A stretch of 57,007 nt of DNA, from NCBI GenBank assembly GCA_003567475.1, contig PWZL01000031.1:1-57007 (forward strand), read 5' to 3'. The notes beneath the pieces were generated by a model, which saw only the letters and a program-made list of their open reading frames with translations, was not told the origin of the DNA and ran no database searches. The translations under genes were made by a program, and so were the position numbers. This document shows positions 53,929 through 57,007 of this stretch, piece after piece (the first letter of the stretch is position 1; each line of letters begins with the position of its first letter). Origin of the DNA: Gammaproteobacteria bacterium (GTDB lineage: Bacteria > Pseudomonadota > Gammaproteobacteria > Steroidobacterales > PWYM01).

Positions 53929-54080
53929 AGCGGGCCTCGGTCTGGGGGATTCCTGGGAGAGAGCACTCATGAGACTGATCGGAAGTGTACCGCTATCCCA
54001 CGCGCGCGCAAGGCGGCTTGCGCGGGGCTCGCAGCGGTCGCTACCATGCGCGGCTGGTCTTGCTTCCCGGATTGCCCTCC

Positions 54081-54962
54081 ATGCTCCAAGGTAGTCTCGT
54101 CGCGCTGGTGACGCCCATGCACGCCGACGGCGGTGTCGACGAGCGCGCGCTGGCCGGGCTGGTCGAGTTCCATGTCGAGGCCGAGACCGCGGGATTGGTG
54201 ATCGCGGGGACCACTGGCGAGTCGGCCACGCTCAAGCGAGACGAGCACATCGCGCTGATCGCCCGGTCGGTCGAGCTGGCCGACGGGCGGATTCCCGTGT
54301 TCGCCGGCACCGGCTCGAACTCCACTGCGCAGACGCTCGATCTCTCCCTGGCGGTCAGTTCATTGGACGTGGCCGGGTTCCTGTTGGTGACGCCGTATTA
54401 CAACAAACCGACCCAGGAAGGGCTGTATCGGCATTTCACGACCATCGCCGATACCCTCGAGCGTCCTGTGATGCTCTACAATGTTCCCGGCCGGACCGCC
54501 GTGGACATGCAGCCGGAGACCGTCGCCCGACTCGCCGAACATCCGCATATCACCTCACTCAAGGAGGCTTCGGGGGAGGTGGCGCGAGTGGCGCGGCTGC
54601 GGGAACTCTGCGGCGAAGACTTCGGTCTCTACAGCGGGGATGACGCCACGACGCGCGAATTCATCCTGGCCGGTGGCAACGGCGTCGTCTCGGTTACGGC
54701 CAACGTCGCCCCGGCCATGATGCAGCGCATGTGTATGGCCGCCCTGGCGGGGGATGCCGAGCACGCCGCAGCACTCGATAAACCGCTTGCCGGACTGCAC
54801 GAAAAGCTGTTCGTCGAGGCCAACCCCATTCCCGTCAAGTGGGCACTTGAGCGCATGGGACTCATCAACGGAGGGGTCCGCCTGCCGCTGACGCGCCTGT
54901 CGGAGGCGGCCAGGCCGATCGTGGAGCAGGCGCTCAGAGACGCCGGAGTGACATTGCCATGA
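54081..54962 (+). CDS. dapA: 4-hydroxy-tetrahydrodipicolinate synthase
   Basis: Condenses pyruvate with aspartate semialdehyde in the lysine/diaminopimelate pathway. The 293 residues have the TIM-barrel motifs: AGTTGESATL (Thr-Thr), YYNKPTQEGLYRHF, the Tyr in YNVPGRTAVDM and the Schiff-base Lys in TSLKEASGEV. ATG 54081 gives MLQGSLVALVTPM; the frame is open from 53985 but the extra residues are unlike the family. Its stop overlaps the next gene by 4 nt. Confidence 0.96.
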   Translation: MLQGSLVALVTPMHADGGVDERALAGLVEFHVEAETAGLVIAGTTGESATLKRDEHIALIARSVELADGRIPVFAGTGSNSTAQTLDLSLAVSSLDVAGFLLVTPYYNKPTQEGLYRHFTTIADTLERPVMLYNVPGRTAVDMQPETVARLAEHPHITSLKEASGEVARVARLRELCGEDFGLYSGDDATTREFILAGGNGVVSVTANVAPAMMQRMCMAALAGDAEHAAALDKPLAGLHEKLFVEANPIPVKWALERMGLINGGVRLPLTRLSEAARPIVEQALRDAGVTLP

Positions 54963-55240
54963 ACCGTCCAAGCAACCTGATCGCACGCAGCGGTGTCATT
55001 GCCGTGGCTGCCGCCACCTTGGCGGCCTGCGCTAGCGTGCCCTGCGAGCGCCCCGAACGCTACGCCGGCGCGCCCAGCGTGGCGCCCCTGCAGATCCCCG
55101 AAGGGCTCACCGCGCCGGATCAATCCCGGGCCCTGCGAATTCCGCCCCAACCTGTGGAAGAGCCGCGCCGGGTCAGCCGTCGTGGACCCTGTCTGGAGAG
55201 CCCGCCGGATTTCTTCGATCGGCCGCTGATCGAGCGCTGA
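54959..55240 (+). CDS. short BamC-like lipoprotein
   Basis: 93-residue exported lipoprotein: signal peptide with lipobox TLAACAS (Cys about 24), then a proline-rich unstructured region. The segment APLQIPEGLTAPDQSRALRIPP resembles the N-terminal lasso region of BamC (pattern L-x-hydrophobic-P-x-x-L-T-x-P), which binds BamD. Position directly after dapA matches bamC (nlpB) in E. coli. The two folded helix-grip domains of BamC are missing, so this is a reduced version or an independent lipoprotein. ATGA overlap with dapA. Confidence 0.65.
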   Translation: MNRPSNLIARSGVIAVAAATLAACASVPCERPERYAGAPSVAPLQIPEGLTAPDQSRALRIPPQPVEEPRRVSRRGPCLESPPDFFDRPLIER

Positions 55241-55318
55241 TGGCCGATCGCGCCCCGGTCGGCGCGTCCGAGTGAATTGCCAGTGTCGCGAGTCCGGGGT
55301 AAGCTTGCCGCCCTTCCA

Positions 55319-55409
55319 GGAGAGGTGGCCGAGTGGTCGAAGGCGCTTGATTGGAATTCAAGTATACGGTAACCCCGTATCGTGGGTTCGAATCCCACCC
55401 TCTCCGCCA
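55319..55409 (+). tRNA. tRNA-Ser, anticodon GGA
   Basis: Class II tRNA with full cloverleaf: acceptor GGAGAGG pairing with CCTCTCC, D-arm from GGCCGAGTGGTCGAAGGC, anticodon stem CTTGA/TCAAG with anticodon GGA at 55353-55355, and a long variable arm (TACGG/CCGTA). The T-arm GTGGG-TTCGAATC-CCAC and an encoded 3' CCA follow. The anticodon reads UCC and UCU serine codons. Confidence 0.97.
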
Positions 55410-55417
55410 GTTCGTGC

Positions 55418-55437
55418 AAGGGCCCTTCGGGGCCCTT
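55418..55437 (+). terminator. GGGCCC/UUCG hairpin after tRNA-Ser
   Basis: AAGGGCCC-TTCG-GGGCCCTT is a perfect 8-bp stem with a UUCG tetraloop, 8 bp after the tRNA. The following bases (ATGCTTG) do not form a U-run, so termination may be partial. It ends 11 nt before the next start codon. Confidence 0.65.
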
Positions 55438-55448
55438 ATGCTTGAGGC

Positions 55449-56438
55449 ATGAGCGCCGTCCCGACACTCGCCGAGATCGAGGCCGCCGCGCGTATCGTGC
55501 ACGCGCATATGCCGCCCACCCCCCAGTACTGCTGGCCGCTGCTGTGTGAGGCGCTCGGCACGGAAGTCTGGGTCAAGCACGAGAACCAGACCCCGGTTGG
55601 CGCCTTCAAGATCCGCGGCGGGCTGGTGCACTTCGCGTGCCTGGCCGAGCGGGGCGTGCTACCCAGCGGGGTGATCAGCGCCACCCGCGGCAACCATGGG
55701 CAATCCGTCGGCTTCGCTGCCCGCCTGCACGGCATCCCCGCCACCATCGTCGTACCGCACGGCAACAGCCGCGAGAAGAATGCCGCCATGCGCGCGTTCG
55801 GCGTTGAGCTGATCGAGCATGGCGAGGATTTCCAGGCGTCCCGGGAGCATGCGGCAGAGCTTGCCGATGCCCGCGGCCTGCGGATGGTGGCCTCGTTTCA
55901 TGAGGATCTCGTCACCGGCGTTGCGACCTATGCGCTGGAGCTGCTGCGTGCGGTGGCGGGTGTGGATGTCGTCTACGTGCCCATAGGCCTGGGTTCGGGG
56001 ATCTGCGGGATGCTGGCGGTGCGTGATGCGCTGGGCCTGACCACGGAAGTGGTCGGCGTGGTCTCGGCGCATGCACCGGCCTATGCGCGATCGTTTGCCG
56101 CAGGTGAGGCGGTCGATGCGCCGGCGCTCACTGCGATCGCGGACGGCATGGCCTGTCGCACGCCGGAGCCCGAGGCGCTGGCGCGGATCGGCCGCGGCGT
56201 GAGCCGGGTGGTGGAGGTGACGGACGACGAGGTGCGCGCAGCCATGCGGCTGTTGTTCGAGACCACACACAATGTGGCCGAAGGCGCGGGCGCGGCTGCA
56301 GTGGCTGCGGCCTCGCAGGAGCGGGCCGGTAATCGTGGTCGGCGGGTGGCAGTGGTGCTCTCTGGCGGGAATGTCGATCGGGAGGTGTTCGCCGAGGTGC
56401 TCGGCGGTGACGGCACACCTCGCGAGCCGGAAGGATGA
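55449..56438 (+). CDS. threonine/serine dehydratase-like PLP enzyme
   Basis: Fold-type II PLP enzyme predicted to deaminate L-threonine (to 2-oxobutyrate) or L-serine, 329 residues. PLP Lys is in TPVGAFKIRGGL; the substrate/PLP phosphate loops are ATRGNHGQSVGFAA and GLGSGICG. There is no C-terminal ACT domain, so it is the catabolic or racemase-like form rather than feedback-regulated IlvA. GAGG lies before ATG 55449. The stop overlaps the next gene by 4 nt (ATGA), linking it to a GltS-type symporter. The hydroxyectoine enzyme EutB belongs to the same family and cannot be excluded. Confidence 0.85.
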   Translation: MSAVPTLAEIEAAARIVHAHMPPTPQYCWPLLCEALGTEVWVKHENQTPVGAFKIRGGLVHFACLAERGVLPSGVISATRGNHGQSVGFAARLHGIPATIVVPHGNSREKNAAMRAFGVELIEHGEDFQASREHAAELADARGLRMVASFHEDLVTGVATYALELLRAVAGVDVVYVPIGLGSGICGMLAVRDALGLTTEVVGVVSAHAPAYARSFAAGEAVDAPALTAIADGMACRTPEPEALARIGRGVSRVVEVTDDEVRAAMRLLFETTHNVAEGAGAAAVAAASQERAGNRGRRVAVVLSGGNVDREVFAEVLGGDGTPREPEG

Positions 56439-57007
56439 CGGTCGAGCAGGCATTCATCGCGCTGGCGCTGGCTGGCCTCCTGCTGATCTCAGGCGTCTTC
56501 ATCCGGCGGCACGTGACGGTGCTGCAGCGGCTGTATCTGCCAAGCTCCATCGTCGCGGGGACGGTGGCGCTGCTGGCCGGCCCGGAAGTGCTGGGGCGTC
56601 TGGTGTCGCAGGTGGCGCCGGAGAGCACGCTTGCCCAGGGCCTGTTTCCGGATTACGTGCGGGAAGTCTGGGCCGCGTTGCCCTCGCTGCTGATCACGGT
56701 CGTGTTCGCCTGCCTGTTCGTCGGCAAGCGCATCCCGCCGCTCGCAGTCATCTGGCAGCGGGCCGGTCCGATGATTACCCACGGGCAGACGTTGGCCTGG
56801 GGTCAGTATGTGGTCGGGATCACGCTCGTCATCGTGCTGCTGGGGCCTGTTTTCGGCATGCCCGCGATGACTGGCGCTCTGATCGAGATCGGCTTCGAGG
56901 GCGGGCATGGCACCGCAGCCGGTCTTGCGAAGACCTTCCGGGAACTCGGCTTCGCCAACGGCGCCGACCTTGCGATCGGACTGGCGACGGTCGGCGTGGT
57001 CAGCGGC
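56435..57007 (+). CDS. GltS-like sodium/glutamate symporter, 5' part (cut by window end)
   Basis: Only the first 191 codons lie in the window. The translated N-terminus is hydrophobic (AFIALALAGLLLISGVFIRR, about residues 6-25) with at least four further membrane segments. It contains GFEGGHGTAAGLAKTF, the pore-loop motif of GltS. Translation starts at ATG 56435, coupled to the dehydratase by a 4-nt overlap. No ORF stop is seen before the window end. It may import glutamate or a related amino acid. Confidence 0.8.
   Translation, partial: MTVEQAFIALALAGLLLISGVFIRRHVTVLQRLYLPSSIVAGTVALLAGPEVLGRLVSQVAPESTLAQGLFPDYVREVWAALPSLLITVVFACLFVGKRIPPLAVIWQRAGPMITHGQTLAWGQYVVGITLVIVLLGPVFGMPAMTGALIEIGFEGGHGTAAGLAKTFRELGFANGADLAIGLATVGVVSG

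Overview
This is a GC-rich (roughly 65% by eye), gene-dense stretch of a gammaproteobacterial chromosome. The markers are rplI-dnaB-alr, ffh followed by rpsP-rimM-trmD-rplS, the mlaFEDCB set with a nearby mlaA, and bcp-gcvR-dapA followed by a BamC-like lipoprotein. Gene content and coding style fit a Chromatiales/Ectothiorhodospiraceae-like, possibly salt-adapted, organism, but that placement is inference. No gap between genes exceeds about 265 bp. I see no prophage, insertion sequence, CRISPR array or rRNA. There is one tRNA, tRNA-Ser(GGA).

Layout. 1-4.1 kb: rplI, dnaB, alr and a short-chain dehydrogenase, all plus strand. 4.1-7.3 kb: a minus-strand protein-phosphorylation module of a membrane Ser/Thr kinase, a PP2C phosphatase and a tandem-FHA reader. 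7.5-13.4 kb: radA, a CorC/CNNM membrane protein, a CcsA-like protein, an MBL-fold hydrolase and ffh. 13.5-17.4 kb: rpsP-rimM-trmD-rplS, then sppA. 17.4-22.8 kb: the threonine-degradation genes tdh and kbl, both minus strand but separated by a TPR gene, a plus-strand vapBC toxin-antitoxin pair, a small membrane protein and a remnant of an ABC exporter; then a TRIC-family channel. 23-26 kb: sdaA, sodC, an unknown exported protein and hslR. 25.9-30.8 kb: an Lrp/AsnC regulator divergent from ornithine cyclodeaminase and putA, a route ornithine to proline to glutamate. 30.8-36.5 kb: a Hen1-type RNA methyltransferase core, MOSC and ASCH proteins, MAPEG and DUF1330 proteins, and pepN. 36.6-44.7 kb: a minus-strand SUF iron-sulfur operon (Rrf2 regulator, sufB, C, D, S, U, T) followed by sixA and an unknown outer-membrane-like protein. 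44.9-49.8 kb: class I aldolase overlapping the mlaFEDCB phospholipid-transport operon, with mlaA convergent. 49.9-57 kb: BepA-like protease, PIN-PhoH ATPase, bcp, gcvR, dapA, BamC-like lipoprotein, tRNA-Ser, a threonine dehydratase and the start of a GltS-type symporter (cut by the window end).

Most of the window is conserved core. The parts that look accessory or rearranged are the kinase/phosphatase/FHA block placed between alr and radA, the segment separating kbl from tdh, and the stand-alone Hen1 methyltransferase. Serine, threonine and glycine metabolism recurs (tdh, kbl, sdaA, gcvR, threonine dehydratase). Many gene pairs overlap by 1-4 nt (ATGA, GTGA, TGATG), which suggests translational coupling.
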